Positions 39,559 through 52,334 of a stretch of 64,000 bases of DNA are shown piece after piece. The notes below the pieces were generated by a model that saw only the letters and a list, made by a program, of their open reading frames with translations, searched no databases and was not told the DNA's origin. The position numbers and the translations under genes are program-made. The DNA is from Amoeboaphelidium protococcarum. Lineage: Eukaryota > Aphelidiomycota > Aphelidea. Each line of letters opens with the position of its first letter. Position 1 is the first letter of the stretch. Where the stretch lies: assembly GCA_023515745.1 (NCBI GenBank), contig JALECJ010000255.1, forward strand, positions 1,684,001 through 1,748,000, in the 5' to 3' direction.

Positions 39559-41157
39559 TCAGAAGACACCAGTAGTGTCGTAGTTGGCAGACAGAAAAAT
39601 GAAATCTTACAGCAGGTATCGGTTGCCTAAGTATCGCTAGAAAATTTCAATTTTGGTCTTCTGAGGATCGATTAGAAATAGTTGCTATATGTTTTATGTA
39701 AGCGACTGTCCCGATATTACGCCATTAATGAACAGTTACACCTTCTTAATCGGAACCGAATCTAAAGCAGGAAGCAGATGCCAGAACACGCATTACTCGA
39801 TATCAACAAGTCCTCGCGCCTATACTTAAATAGAAAGATCGTAAATAAAGTCAATCGGTTTGGCACCAGTTCTGTAATAGACAAAATCACGCGAATACTG
39901 TAGCAGCAACGTGGGCAAATTGCGCAAAAGTGATGCCAGTACAGCACAAACTTCTAAACTATTAATCGACAAAAAAACACCAGGCTTTAGGGATGCTTAA
40001 AAAAGAGTCCATAGAAGTTATTACCGCATGTACTCTTGATTTGTGTTCCGAACTATATTGCTTAGGGCAATAGGTGAGATGAATAGGGGTAGATTAATTC
40101 TCTAATGATAGAAAGCATCGTATAGATGGCGGACTTCATACCGACTCAGCAACCCAAAATCCGAGGATTCAACCAAAGTTATGCGGATTAAACTATACTA
40201 ACCCAGTTCGAGAGAGTTCACAAATTGAGCGATGCTTTTCATAACTGTTTTGGTCTATTTGGTGGTAATCTTGATAGTTAACTCAACAGTCCTGCCTGCT
40301 AAAAACGTTTTAACTCGATCATCCAGTTAAAACTCAATCTCCCCACTGCGCAGCTCCGAGGTAGTGAGATCCATGAGCAGTACATGTTTAAACCGCATTA
40401 TCCTCTGTTGATTCTCTTGGAAAACAGTTTATCGAAAGTTTTACTCATCTATAGAAAGCTACGTAAACAACTGCTCACTTAAGACATTTAAAGCCAACTG
40501 CACCACCTATCTCTCTTGTGCGGATGCTCGGATTGCAGCGCGATCACTTCCGATGGTCAACACAACCGCATCATTATCAATGCAATCTAGATTAATAGAG
40601 GCGAACGGTAAAGTCGCGATAAGTTGAAAAATTTTATCTACTTGACTAAAGCACATACCAGAGTATATAATGTCAAACTCAAACTAGCCAGTCTCCGTAT
40701 GATAATCCTTCAATAATCGCATAATGTGTTCCCACAGCTCCAAATTTAAGAAGTGCTCCATACCAAGAACAATCTATCTGTCAAATACGAGTCTTTCATT
40801 AAATCCAAGATGAAGAAGTGGTCGCAAGCTTTCATATAACACGGCCTTACTTTTGTACTGTCTGCACCATTTGACTTCCTCATGCTCGGATAGAGACTAA
40901 CGTATCTATCGGCTGGCCATTTACAAATGAGACAGATTCTAGCAATAGTCTTTTACTCTTTTGATAAAGCGATCCGCACCTTCAGTTTGACGCGGCTCCG
41001 GTCGACCAATCTTATCAGCTATGGTACTAAAAGCCATCTCATCCAAAGCCCGATTACGCGTAGGCAGAAATCTCTTAGACGGCTCTGTCTACCGCTCATG
41101 GTCCATCGCCTGTATGGAGACTGACAAGTAGACTAGACATTGAATTAATACAATCAT
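39559..41157 (-). CDS. array copy C: putative secreted protein of the GRPxPRQTEG family
   Basis: Continuous frame of 532 residues, ATG 41157 to TGA 39559-39561. The N-terminus MIVLIQCLVYLSVSIQAM is a likely signal peptide. The family motif reads IGRPEPRQTEGADRFIKRVKDYCQNLSHLQM, cited in two parts: IGRPEPRQTEG and FIKRVKDYCQNLSHLQM. The middle is predicted mixed alpha/beta; the C-terminal block has SRDFVYYRTGAKPIDFIYDL, HLLPALDSVPIKKVQLF and ends FLSANYDTTGVF, in register with copies A and B. It appears intact and is the best reference for judging the broken copy B. Function unknown; no enzymatic motif seen. Confidence 0.73.
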
Positions 41158-41744
41158 TTCGTTGACTGCAAGGCAAAATATCAGAAGATTAAAAATTATA
41201 TTGTTGCTCAATCCAACAGCGAGATGAATTCATGCACATCAAAGTCAGAGTAACACGGGGACGTTTCCAGGGGCATTTTTTTACTATAAAGGCTAGCAAA
41301 TAAGTGTAGCCACGTTAAAGAGGTAGGAAAGTGAGTGGGCTAGAAAATTTCTCCGCCCCTGAATATAAATATCCTGATACTTATTGAGCTTTCAATTATA
41401 CTTTGCAGCAAGTATCCATCCTAATTGCACTCTGACTTTGCATATAATTTCCTCTAAAAAGGGCATTATCTACAACATTGATCGTACAGTAACTCACCTG
41501 AATCCGAAACATCTCCAAATGAGCGCGCGTAAAATGCGGCTTTGATTCGCTGTGCCACACGCGATCGATATTTCACGCTCGCCTTTTCGCCTCAAAACAG
41601 TCAGAGATTCGTTTACCGTTCTTGATTCTATTATGGATGACGAATACTTACACCACAGTCCACGATTGACCTTCTCTGGTCCTATCGTTTATAAATTTCT
41701 AAATTAGCATCGCTGATTGCATTTTAGTGTGATATTCACTTAGT
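41158..41744. other. divergent intergenic region
   Basis: About 590 bp between copy C (minus) and the PUF gene (plus); should contain both promoters. Nothing else recognised. Confidence 0.45.
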
Positions 41745-43329
41745 ATGCTCAGTAAGTCTAGCACCGATGATCGTCGCTGTGAGTTCAAGGTGGAGGAGCA
41801 AGAGTCTGCAGATGTTCTAGCTGATGACGATAATGCTGTGATAAGAAGTTTGGAGAGCCTGATGCTTGAAGATGAAGTCGGGGATGCAGCGAAAGTAATT
41901 TATCATTCATATTTTGAGTATCTAATAATCTTGACATGTGTAGATGAATATCAGCAAGTATTGTATCCATCCGTTACCTGATGCGAACGATAAGCCCAAG
42001 ACATCGTCGACTTGCAACAACTTTTCATCAAATTGGTCTAGTGCCTCTAGCGATCTACTGATATCGCCTGCGTCAGTATTTTCAACAGCTTCCTCATGTA
42101 ATGCCGAGCACTTTACCTCCTACCTACTGCCGCCAGCTTTGACATCAGTTACTCAATAGTAGTAGTAATATCTGCCTGATGTTCATTCAAAGAGCCGTGG
42201 TCGAAATCACCTTATCGTTGGAAGTCAGTCGTTAGTTAAGGATACGATTGGTCAGCCTGCCGTTAGTAGTATTGGTTAAAAATCTGCTTAGGTGGAAATG
42301 TTTGATAATCGCTTGAAAGGCAAGGTGTATGCAATGAGTAAGGATTAGTATGGGTGCAGATACTTGCAGTCCCTGCTTGAGAGTGGCGATGAATCCATTA
42401 AGGCGACCATCTACTAAGAGGTCATTTCTAATCTCCCTGATCTCATGACTGGTAAGTATAAATTATTCCCTCATGTTATAATCGATGTTATCTATGATGT
42501 ATCAAGTGTAGATTCCTTTGGTAACTACTTGTGTTAAAAGCTTATACAAGTGGCTAACCATGAGTAGATTGAGGAAATTCTGCAGCAAGTGTGTCCATTC
42601 CTTGTTGGCATATCCATGAACGTCCATGGTACTAGATCCATTTAGAAGCTCATCACCAGACTGGCCGATCCCGTAGCCATTTAGACTCTGTGCAGGTACG
42701 TTGAGTATGGGCTGCTGTCTCTTATGAAAGACGTTAATGGAAATCATGTCATTTAAAAGTGTCTCCATTGCTTTGATCTCAAGTATGTTCAATTCATCTA
42801 CCAGGCTGTATGTGACAATGTGATTCAGGTTGCGTGTCACCGCCATGGTTGTTGTGTATTCAAGAGATGCTACGATTACAGCAGCGGTGCTTAATTACAT
42901 TTACTCAACTCTGCAGTGTACGACTATGTTTACTAGCTGTCTACAGATCCTTATGGGAATTATGTTGTGCAGTATGCTATCGATTGCACTCAAGATATTG
43001 CATATAATGATTAGTTGGCACTGAAGTTGCAGGGCTCTATTTCACAACTCTCTCTGTAGAAGTTTAGTAGTAATGTTGTTGAGTCGCTGCTGCGTAAAAG
43101 CTCTCCTAATGTGCGTAATCTCATGGTGGACTGTATTATCGCTGCCGTGTAGTATTTGCTGAGAGATACTTTTGGCAACTATGTGTTGATTACAGCATTG
43201 GACTGTGCAGACACTGAGAAGAGACAGCAGTTGGTGCACGCTGTTCAATCTGAGCTGACTGGCTTATTCAGAGTTCCCGCAATGGTCTCTAAAGTGAGTC
43301 CAAAAATTTTACATTATCTCTATCGTTGA
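41745..43329 (+). CDS. Pumilio/PUF-family RNA-binding protein (MPT5/PUF5-like)
   Basis: Cytoplasmic post-transcriptional regulator binding UGUR-type 3'UTR sites. 491 residues after introns 41895-41943 (49 bp) and 42452-42511 (60 bp); ATG 41745, TGA 43327-43329. An acidic, Ser-rich N-terminus precedes eight PUF repeats whose RNA-reading residues can be read: YGCRYLQ, FGNYLCQ, HGTRSIQ, NGNHVIQ, HGCCVFK, YGNYVVQ, SSNVVES, FGNYVLI. The TRxxQ and CCxxx repeats resemble yeast MPT5/PUF4-type proteins more than PUM1. Repeat 5 has Lys where Gln is usual, which may relax specificity at that base. A possible GTGAGT donor just before the stop could add an alternative tail. Confidence 0.9.
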
Positions 43330-43691
43330 GTTGATCACATTTGAGTGTGGATGATGGTGTGAGCAATATTCTGAGTAATCGCAGTCAATGATAGTAAGAA
43401 TAGTAGTATAGCAAGTAGTTTAATAATGACAATGAATAACAAAATAAATTAAATGAATTAAAATTTTATTCTTATTTCTTAGCATTTTATTTGTGATAGA
43501 AATTGTCTTTCTGAAAGTGTCAGTTAGGACTGCTTTTCCTCGCTAATCTTCAATCCTGTAAGTGGTTCATCGCACAAAGCAGCAAGCTAAAGATGGACAA
43601 TCAAAGTGGTCGCAATGCTTATTTTAAAAGCAGTTAAACTGTTTAAAAACTCGTACTTCTGTAGTAAATATATTATGGAGACTCGGATCCC
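43330..43691. other. intergenic, nothing recognised
   Basis: About 360 bp between two plus-strand genes; AT-rich, no gene or repeat seen. Confidence 0.45.
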
Positions 43692-44567
43692 ATGTCTCTT
43701 GCTAGTGGTTCTAATGCTGATATCTGGCGATAGTTGTAATAAGAACTGCCTTCTCTCATTTAGAATGGTGAAGACTTGAGTTCTATGGATTAGTTTGATA
43801 TTGAATAGTTAGCTCGTATGATTTAAACTAGAGAAGCCAAAAGAGTCAGAAGCTAGATTGAGGATATTGATAGATAAATGTTGAAGATTTAGTCCATGAT
43901 GAAGGACAGTACGCGATAAAATGTCTAGATTGATAAGCCTAAGCCAGATTAAAGTAGTACTACTCCTAAAGCAGAAGATGTTTCCAATAGTTAAATACCA
44001 TAGTAGAACGTAGCGCAGTCATCGCCTGTAAATAAATTGACTGAGGCGTCGATTAAAGATGATAAAATGCAAGTTGATAATGCCGAAGCCACTCTACCAA
44101 ATACCATGAGTGCTTCTCAATAGTTTGATACTGAGTCTGTGGTGTCCAATGTGGAAGACAGAGATTATAAGGCGTGGAAGAAGTTAATTTTCATGGCGCA
44201 TGAAGACATTTGCAATCATAAACATGGTGAGGTGTTCAAGAATCCGGTAAAGACCAACTCCAAGTCTAAATACAAGTACAGCGACCTTGTCCGACATCCA
44301 CTCGATTTGACGCTGATAAAGACAAAGTTACGCGATGGTAGTATTACGAGCACTGATGAATATCTCCGTGATGTCACTCTAATGTGCTTAAATGCTGTAA
44401 TGTTCAATCCTGAAGGGTCTCGGCTGAGGGAGTATGCTCTTGAATTCATGGAGTACGCCAGATTGAAAGTTAAGACTATGGTTCGCACTGAGTAGCAATG
44501 GTCAATTAAGAGAAACAATGACAGTCGGCGTGGGAGTGTGTCATCTGTTATGTCTGATTATAAATGA
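43692..44567 (+). CDS. bromodomain protein, BRD8-like (NuA4/TIP60 type)
   Basis: 291 residues, intronless, ATG 43692 to TGA 44565-44567. The first 140 residues are helical and Gln-rich (REAKRVRSQIEDIDRQMLKIQSMMKD), then a Ser/Pro/Gln linker. The single bromodomain (about 150-260) reads WKKLIFMAHEDICNHKHGEVFKNPV, KYSDLVRHPLDLTLIKTKL, GSITSTDEYLRDVTLMCLNAVMFNPE. The W-start, HKHGxVFxxPV and xRDVxLMxxNAxMFN pattern is closest to BRD8, an acetyl-lysine reader of the NuA4/TIP60 acetyltransferase complex. The acetyl-lysine Asn is the N of MCLNAVMFN. Complex membership is inferred from family resemblance only. Confidence 0.82.
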
Positions 44568-44726
44568 AAATTTTACACTGTTGTCGTTCTGCTGTATGAA
44601 TTTATATTTATTGTATTTACTATCATTGTTTACTAGATGTTCTTTGTCATTATCGCTGACTTTCGCGCCACTTAGCTTCTTCTAAATTCTTACTTAAGCT
44701 TCTGCAATAAAGTTAATATCTATAAA

Positions 44727-45467
44727 ATGTTCAACTCTTTGGTTTATATAGCTTTCGTAATTGTAGCAGTTTATTGCGAACGAAGCGATGGTAAAATAAT
44801 GTGTCACCTTTTTAGATATATAATGCTTAATGTACCAGAATGTAGATCATCTCAGGGTCACATGCGGAAGTGCCATCAAACTCACAAATGTTGAAAATGG
44901 ATACAAGCTACATTCTCATGAAGTCAAATACGGATCTGGCTCTGGATAGTAGGTGGGATTATATAAAGAAATTTTCAAGAGTGTAATATACTGTTGATGA
45001 GTATGTAGAGCGTAACGGGTTAGCCGTCGGCAAGTGACCCCAATTCGTATTTTGTAGTGAAGAAGGCGTTGGATTAGACTTGTTAGAGAGGCGAGGTGAT
45101 GCAATGTGGGGATCGCGTTCGTCTCTAACATTTGAGTAGCAAGTGTTATCTTCACAGTCATTTACACAACAGTCCGCTGAGTAATTAGTAGGAAGTGTCG
45201 TGTTATGATGGGCAGAACTTGGGGGATGAATGGAAACTGGTCTGCGTCACTGAGAAGTAAAAGTCAAATAATACTTGGCTTCGTGATGCCCAAGTGCGTC
45301 TCGTTCATGTCGAGACTTAAGGCTATCTGCACGCTTCCAAGTAATATGCCTACGGCAATCCAATACCCGGCCAGCTTGAAGTTTCTGCTGTTAAATCACC
45401 TAACAAAGATACTCTATGGCGTGCCGAAGAGGGAATTTACTACAGCGATAACAGTGTGATGGGTTGA
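44727..45467 (+). CDS. SDF2-like MIR-domain endoplasmic reticulum protein
   Basis: Luminal ER protein helping folding and O-mannosylation quality control. Three exons (44727-44790, 44846-44952, 45009-45467) give 209 residues ending at TGA 45465-45467. A signal peptide is visible (MFNSLVYIAFVIVAVYC). MIR repeats: TCGSAIKLTNVENGYKLHSHEVKYGSGSGQQ across exon junction 2/3 (quoted as TCGSAIKLTN and KLHSHEVKYGSGSGQQ), then QCGDRVRLQHLSSKCYLHSH, SPLSNQQEVSCY, and DAQVRLVHVETQGYLHASKQ with YGNPIPGQLEV. The GSGQQ junction written TAGTAG at the exon end confirms both the splice and the code. No HDEL-type tail is seen. Confidence 0.92.
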
Positions 45468-45555
45468 AGGTTATTTACGGTATCAGATGGTGTTTCGTTT
45501 CACTTTTATCTTTCCATTGTTTCATTTGAACTCATTGTCAACCAAGTCTATTACA

Positions 45556-48385
45556 ATGACACCATCTAATGACACTATCAAGTTGCTACGAGTAACTGAT
45601 GTTCTTGGTAAGACTGAAGTATTTGTTCCAATAATTATATTCTTTCTCATTGTTGACTGGTAGGGTCGCAAGACGCGTCTAGATTTAGCTTTACTCACTT
45701 TAACAAAGTTCAAACATTGTGCTTTGAATCTATCTGTCACACCAACGACAACTTACTGATATCTGGTACGTGTTTTACACTGTTAGATTCAATCTTAATA
45801 TAATTTATTTGAATGTAGCACCAACAAGTTGTGGTAAAACTGTGCTGATGGAGTTGGCACTTCTAAAGGCAGTGAAGGTTGAATCTGGTGCGCGTATTGT
45901 TTATATTGGGCCGACTAAAGCTCTATGCTCGGAAGTGTTTCACTCTTGGACGCGCAAGTTTACCGACTTGAAATGCTCACTGTTCGTTGGGGACCAAGAG
46001 GCTACTGAAGAGTTGAAACAGTGCAGAATTATCGTCACCACACCTGAAAAGTGGGAAAGTTTTACGAGATAAAAACAGTCTGACAGTAGTGTGTCCTTAT
46101 TGCTGCTAGATGAGGTTCACATACTGAATGAAGATCGTGGTGCTTATGTCGAAGCTTTGGTGATGAGAATGCGTTTGGCCAGTTTGTAACCTAGAATTAT
46201 TGCCGTAAGTGCCACAGTTCCCAATCTTGATGAGATTGCCATATGGCTTAATGCTAAAGTACTCAAGTTTGGTCCTCAATACAGGCCGGTTCCGCTGCAG
46301 AAAGTCGTTATCGGTTACAACTACAAAAATGGAAGCAATAGTTACGCGTTCGATGCCTTTTTGAATTCTCAACTGCCCAATATCCTCTAAAAGTACTCAC
46401 ATGGTAAGCCAGCTTTGATATTCAATGCGACGTAAAAGAGTTCGGCTAGTTGTGCATCTTATTTAAGCAAGTCTTTTGGTGAGAAATGGAACTGTGACCG
46501 TGGTGATGTAGCATCTCTAGAAGATAGGAAACTGGCCAGTTGTGTCAAAAGTGGTGTTGGGTATCATCATGCAGGACTATCTCTTTAGGACCGCTAAATA
46601 GTTGAGCAGTTGTTCAAGGATGGATCAATCAAGATTCTTTGCTCAACCTCCACATTGGCCGTTGGCGTTAATTTGCCTGCTCATTTAGTTATCATTAAAG
46701 GCACTTCAAAGTACAATGGCACCTAAATGGAAGAGTATTCAGATCTGGAGATCATTTAGATGATGGGTAGAAGTGGAAGATAGGGGCTGGATACTTCTGG
46801 AGTTGTTGTGATTTAAACTTTAGCTGCTAGTCGTTAAAAATACTTGTTGCTTACTGAAGGTTCGATGCCTGTTTAAAGTCGATTCTTGCCAGAGGTCCCA
46901 GTATTCTTAATGTCAGAAATTGCAAGTGGGAATATCTCTAGCCAAGCTCAAGCCTGGCAATGGCTATAGAGTTCTTTGTACTTCTTATAAGCAAGCAAGT
47001 TCAAGCCATCTGAGGAAATCTAAAAGTAATTTGAATAAATCTTAGATACTATGCTGGAGCAGAAGCAAATCATCAAGATGAATGATAAGTTTATTGATAG
47101 CCATAAAGGAAATATAATGGCCAAGTACCGTTTGACTGATGCGATGATCTCTGAAATTGATGCTTTACGCTGCTCTGATACTCTGCAACTTCTAGTTGAG
47201 CTTTTGCGCATCGCGAAAATTGATGATCTACGATATTTACAAGGAGAAAAATCCGTTCTTGGCAAATTCGACTAGGATTGTCAACTGTGTTAAGATCTCA
47301 AGAATGCTGTGCCCACTTATGATATTGAATCTAATAAGGTTTTCTTGCTGGTTCTTAGTAAGCTCAGTGGAACGTACTTCAAGCATTCAAATTACAAGAT
47401 AGGATCCAATCTTGACCAGCAATCGTTTGATGTTTTGCGCCATCTGAAGCGTGTCGTCAATGGTGCAATTGCTTACTACAAGTTGAAAGACTGCGCTTAA
47501 CAGTTGCTAAATGCGATATAGCTGCTTCAAATGATTAAAAGTATGTCATGGATTAGCTTGTTGTATCATCTGAGACAGCTTTCCGGTGTTGGTCAAGTGC
47601 TTGCCTCCAAAATTATATCAAGTGGTGTATAATCTCTGTATGATTTGCTTAAATTGTCATCGAGTCATATTGAGGCAATTTGCGGTAGAAATCCTCCATT
47701 TGGAACTGCATTGCTGAAAAATCTTAATGAGCTTCCATTTGTGAGCTGTAACTGCTAATCTAATGAGCAGGCGGGCAAGCTACGTTTCAACGCATAACTA
47801 ATTAATTATAGTCAGGATACTATAAAGAAAACCAATGAAGGAGTCGTACATTTCCACTGTTTGATCATGTCAGAGACTGCTATTCTGTTCCATAAGCGTT
47901 TATCCATATCTGAGCTAATTACTAAGGAGTTTACTTTTGAATTGGATAAGGGACAGTCGAACAATCAAGTCATCAAGTTCCATGTGATAAATGAGAATTT
48001 TGTCGGTCTTGACGCAACAACATCATTTGGCGAGTCCACATTGGTGTCACCAATTGCCCCGATGAGATAGTTAAAAGGGCATGTATAGAGTACACTGAAG
48101 CGCGATAAGCCAGCGAATGAAAAAGCGCGATATTTTGGTAAAAAGGAAACACTTAAATCTGAAATAGCTAGGAGCTCTACCTCTTCTAGTCGTCACCCAG
48201 TATCTCTGCTGTCTTTCAGAGCAATAAGCACGCCTTAGTCCCTCGTATGTGCTCAGTCAAGATCATTTGTACCAGACACGACGTTGAAACGTGATTTGAA
48301 CGAAAATTCAATGGACAGTGGAGTAAATGACGAATTTCAGCGCGACAACTTGAAGAAAATGCGCTCCATCTTATTTGAATTCTGA
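45556..48385 (+). CDS. HFM1: meiotic DNA helicase Mer3/HFM1
   Basis: Ski2-like helicase promoting meiotic crossovers. Introns 45608-45663 and 45766-45818 leave 906 residues, ATG 45556 to TGA 48383-48385. [18 protein letters not shown] before the core is the HFM1 Q-like motif, followed by [18 protein letters not shown] (Walker A; Ser-Cys replaces the usual Gly-Ser before GKT), [86 protein letters not shown], then winged-helix and Sec63-like regions. The C-terminus is basic and Ser-rich. Presence of HFM1 implies a meiotic programme. Exon 1 is short, so an upstream exon is possible. Confidence 0.92.
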
Positions 48386-48434
48386 AAGTGAAAGATTATC
48401 AATAACAAATAATTTACATTGTATACAACTTTGT

Positions 48435-49512
48435 ATGTCTTCAACTGCACAGTTTAACTCTACTGACCACGCCATCGCTGGTGTTGGAGCAGCAGTCATA
48501 ACCACACTGTGTCTTCACCCGATGGATTTGATTAAAACGCGACTTTAAGGTACTTTATAAAGCCTAGATTGGTATTATTATATGCAAAGACTATATTGAT
48601 TGAATGATTGATTGTAGTTGGGCTTGATCGTTAAACATCATTGGAAATGGTAAAGACGTTATACCGAAATAATGGACCCAAAGGCTTGTACTAAGGCCTG
48701 AGCGCGAACATGGCTGGAAGTACTTTGTCATGGGGATTTTACTTTTTATGGTACAACATGCTCAAGAACTAGATGATTAGGAACATTGAGCGGCGAGCGG
48801 ATGACTCCACTGTGTCACATCAATTAAGTGCCACTGATCACATGATCGCTGCGTTTGAAGCTGGCCTTGTTACGGCATTCATGACCAATCCAATATGGTT
48901 AATGAAGACGCGATTATGTATACAAGATTATAAAAATCCCCAGTACAGAGGCTTAGTTTGTAAGCGATTGGTTCTAATCCGCGTAAAAATTATGCTAATT
49001 ATAACAATAATGTAGCCGGGCTCTTAACAGTATACAGGCAAGAAGGACTTCGTGGCCTCTACAAAGGAATGGTGCCGTCAATATTCGGTGTTAGTCATGG
49101 CGCAGTTCAGTTCAGCATCTACGAAGAATTGAAGAAGGCTCATCGCAATTTGTATCCTAGTCAAGAGATTGTAAGATTGGATATTGAAATTTGTGAATAA
49201 ATAACTGATTTTGAAAGTGTGTAGAGTTCATTAGCTTACGTTGCAATGGCTGCAGGTTCCAAGACCGCGGCAACCATCATCACTTATCCTTATCAAGTGG
49301 TAAGATCCAAATTGCAAGCCGACACTTAAAAGCACTCTCAGAATGGGTCTAGACGCTTACTTGATATAGTTAGAGTCATCAATAATACGAATGGTATACG
49401 CGGATTCTATAAAGGCATGTCTGTGAATATTCTACGCGTACTTCCAGGTACATGTCTCACATTTGTATCATATGAAACAATAGCTGGCTACCTAAAGTAA
49501 TAGAGGCTTTGA
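48435..49512 (+). CDS. mitochondrial carrier, FLX1/SLC25A32-like (FAD/folate transporter)
   Basis: Inner-membrane solute carrier with three repeats. Introns 48550-48617 and 48960-49015 are needed; a third, 49171-49224 (54 bp, GTAAGA...TAG), is frame-neutral and probably real because it removes an insert unusual for the family (299 residues with it spliced). PxD/ExxK/RxR signatures: HPMDLIKTRLQ, NPIWLMKTRL, YPYQVVRSKLQ; also GLYQGLSANMAGSTLSWGFYF, GLYKGMVPSIFGVSHGAVQF and GFYKGMSVNILRVLPG. The NPxWxxKTR of repeat 2 and SWGxYF are characteristic of the FAD/folate branch. The last residues before TGA 49510-49512 include two TAR Gln codons. Confidence 0.88.
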
Positions 49513-49756
49513 TGCATATTATATCCTTACTTATTTAACATTCTAAATTAAATTAATTTAAAGGATCATTCAATTTACCTGTGTAACGCCAAGTCACGAA
49601 TCAGAAAGGCGCGTCTCAGCTGACTTGCGCCGCGTCGAGTCTTTTTCTTCTCTTGAAACAGCAACGCTCTGATTTAAACTATTAAGGATTTATAATATCA
49701 CACACACATACATCCCTTGGTTTTTAATAATAATAATAATAATAACGACTACTATA

Positions 49757-50116
<360 letters not shown>

Positions 50117-50329
50117 ATTTGCACCGTGATGTGATCCTTACTGTACAATGATTTAAATTTGCTGAGATATTAAAGTTGATCAATTTAAAACACTAAGATT
50201 TTCTCTTTTAAATACAATTCTCAATTATTCAGCGTGATTGAAGCTTCAACAAGTCACCGGATCAGCCAATTGTGGAAACGAATCACTAAGTTATCGAAGC
50301 GTGCTGAATAGCCGGTAATTTGACTCCTT

Positions 50330-51554
50330 TCAAAAGGTGGCAAACTTTTCGGCAAACGGATCGATACCTTCTCTGCCATATGGCTCTGGATCCTCTTCAT
50401 ACACATCAAAATTACTGGCATCACCCGGATGCTTTACATGCGGAATATGGGGAGCAGATATTTCCTTTCTAAGCAACTTGTTCCAGTCCATATCGGCAAA
50501 CCACTTGTGACGTTTGATGTCCTCCGAGCCGTTCTTCAAATTGCCGAAACGCTTACTCAGATCAGCCGTCAGCAAATGCTTCACTAAATCTTTCGCTGCC
50601 GGATCAAAGTGCGATGGATATTTCACCTTTCCAATTAGAATCTTCTCATACAATCTCACATGATCCTCATCGAAGAATGGAGGATAGCCGGCCAACATTT
50701 CAAAGATCAACACTCCCAGCGCATACCAATCCACCGACTTTCCATATCCTTTTGACTGAATAATTTCTGGCGCAAGGTAATCTACACAATGATAAATAAG
50801 TTTGATGGTGAAAAACATTTATAAATGCAATATTCTTACCTGGAGTTCCACACAGTGTCCAAGTAACGTCTGGACAAGCTTTAGCAAAACCAAAATCAGT
50901 AATTTTTAAATGGCCGTCATGACCAATGAGCAGATTCTCGGGTTTCAAGTCACGATATACGATATCCTTGGAGTGAAGATACTCGAAAGCGAGCACAACC
51001 TCTGCAGCGTAAATTTTTGCAACATTGTTAGAGAATCTCTAAGAACGACGCAGTAGACTGAACAATTCACCGCCGGCAACATATTCCATGATAAAGTACA
51101 AATTGAAAGTATCCTGAAAGGAGCCCAGCAAATTGATGAGGAACGGATGCTCAATCTGATCCAAAATCTTCTTCTCATTCATCGTATGTTCCAGCTACTT
51201 GAGACGGATCACTTCGCTCTTCTTCATCACTTTCATGGCCAGATACTCGCCAGTGGTTCTGCGCTGCACCAAATGGACTCTACCAAAACTGCCAGTACCC
51301 AAAGTTCTCTGTATAGAAAAGTCTTTCAGCTAAAATCTAATTTTCTACGGTCGATCGCTACGATTTCCTTGTTGCTGCAATACCATAGACGGATTGGATC
51401 GCATCTCGATGTCTTTACTATTCATATCATTACCATGTGCATGAGAGGGAGAGGAGTGAGCATCTGCAGCACCATGAGAAGATGATTCAGCTGGCAACTT
51501 AGATAAATCCTTTTTGCTAGTTTTATCAAGAACTTTGCTCAGAAAACTAGACAT
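50330..51554 (-). CDS. cAMP-dependent protein kinase catalytic subunit (PKA-C)
   Basis: AGC-family Ser/Thr kinase. One 58-bp intron (50782-50839) gives 388 residues, ATG 51554, TGA 50330-50332. After a Ser/His-rich N-terminus of about 70 residues come [61 protein letters not shown] (quoted as ITDFGFAK and [14 protein letters not shown]; the Thr of TWTLCGTP is the activation-loop phosphosite), [37 protein letters not shown] and the terminal hydrophobic motif FATF. The [17 protein letters not shown] segment and exact FxxF terminus are typical of PKA rather than PKC or AKT. The regulatory subunit is not in the window. Divergent from MPC1. Confidence 0.96.
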
Positions 51555-51879
51555 TCTTCAAACTGTTTATGTAGAAGTAACTACTATGACTCTACTGCAG
51601 CAGATTGAGAATGTGTTCAATTCAATATAGAAGTAAAGCGAGGGGAACAGCTGAGAAGTTGAAACAACAATAAAAATCACTTTGCGAGTCTTGCAGGAAA
51701 GAACTTTGAAACGATCGTCGACTAAAAAAATGACAGAGAGAACTGATGAAAGGAGCGATCGCTTTCAACTCTTTCTCGGAATCTATATTGATTAGCTCTA
51801 CCATATAGTTCATCTCTTATTCTATTGAAATTCCTTGCTGAGAGATTAATTAGTTAGCCAATTGATTAGAATACGCGAA
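51555..51879. promoter_or_regulatory. shared PKA/MPC1 divergent promoter region
   Basis: A 325-bp gap between diverging start codons. A minus frame at 51622-51813 is short and unmatched and is taken as leader sequence. Confidence 0.4.
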
Positions 51880-52258
51880 ATGTCATCGGCAATAGGTAGA
51901 TGGATGAATAGTCCAACCGGTCCGAGGTACATTCATTTTTGGGCACCGGTAAGTCTTCATGCCAACTCTTTTAAATGCTAATCAATCACTTCAAAACTAC
52001 TAATTGTAGGCAATGAAATGGGCGCTAGTTATTGCTGGACTCGCTGATTACAATAGACCAGCAGAGAAATTGAGCGTGTCACAGTCATCTGCTCTAGCTG
52101 CGACTGGATTAATTTGGACTCGATACTCCACTCAGATTGTACCTGTTAATTATAGCCTGATGACGGTGAATTTGTTCTTAGCCGGTACTGGTCTGTATTA
52201 GTTGTACAGAATATATGATTACAAATAGTCGCTTGAGGCGAAGCAAAAGTCAGTGTGA
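51880..52258 (+). CDS. MPC1: mitochondrial pyruvate carrier subunit 1 (MPC1)
   Basis: 105-residue inner-membrane subunit that with MPC2/3 imports pyruvate. Intron 51949-52009 joins WAP to AMKWALVIAGL; stop TGA 52256-52258. Motifs: YIHFWAPAMKWALVIAGLADYNRPAEKLS, cited as HFWAP and MKWALVIAGLADYNRP, SALAATGLIWTRYSTQIVPVNYSL and NLFLAGTGLYQLYRI. Length and order match MPC1. It lies tail-to-tail with the OAC1-like carrier, about 75 bp from that gene's homologous end. Confidence 0.95.
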
Positions 52259-52334
52259 ACAAAAGAGTAAGAGAATGTGAAACTAGATTAATAAGGGCTT
52301 AATGTTATTTCTATTATTGATTTTATGGCGATTA

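Noticed and set aside
51622-51813. Minus-strand frame between PKA and MPC1.
   Set aside because: Short, unmatched, and located in a shared promoter/leader; better explained as PKA leader sequence.
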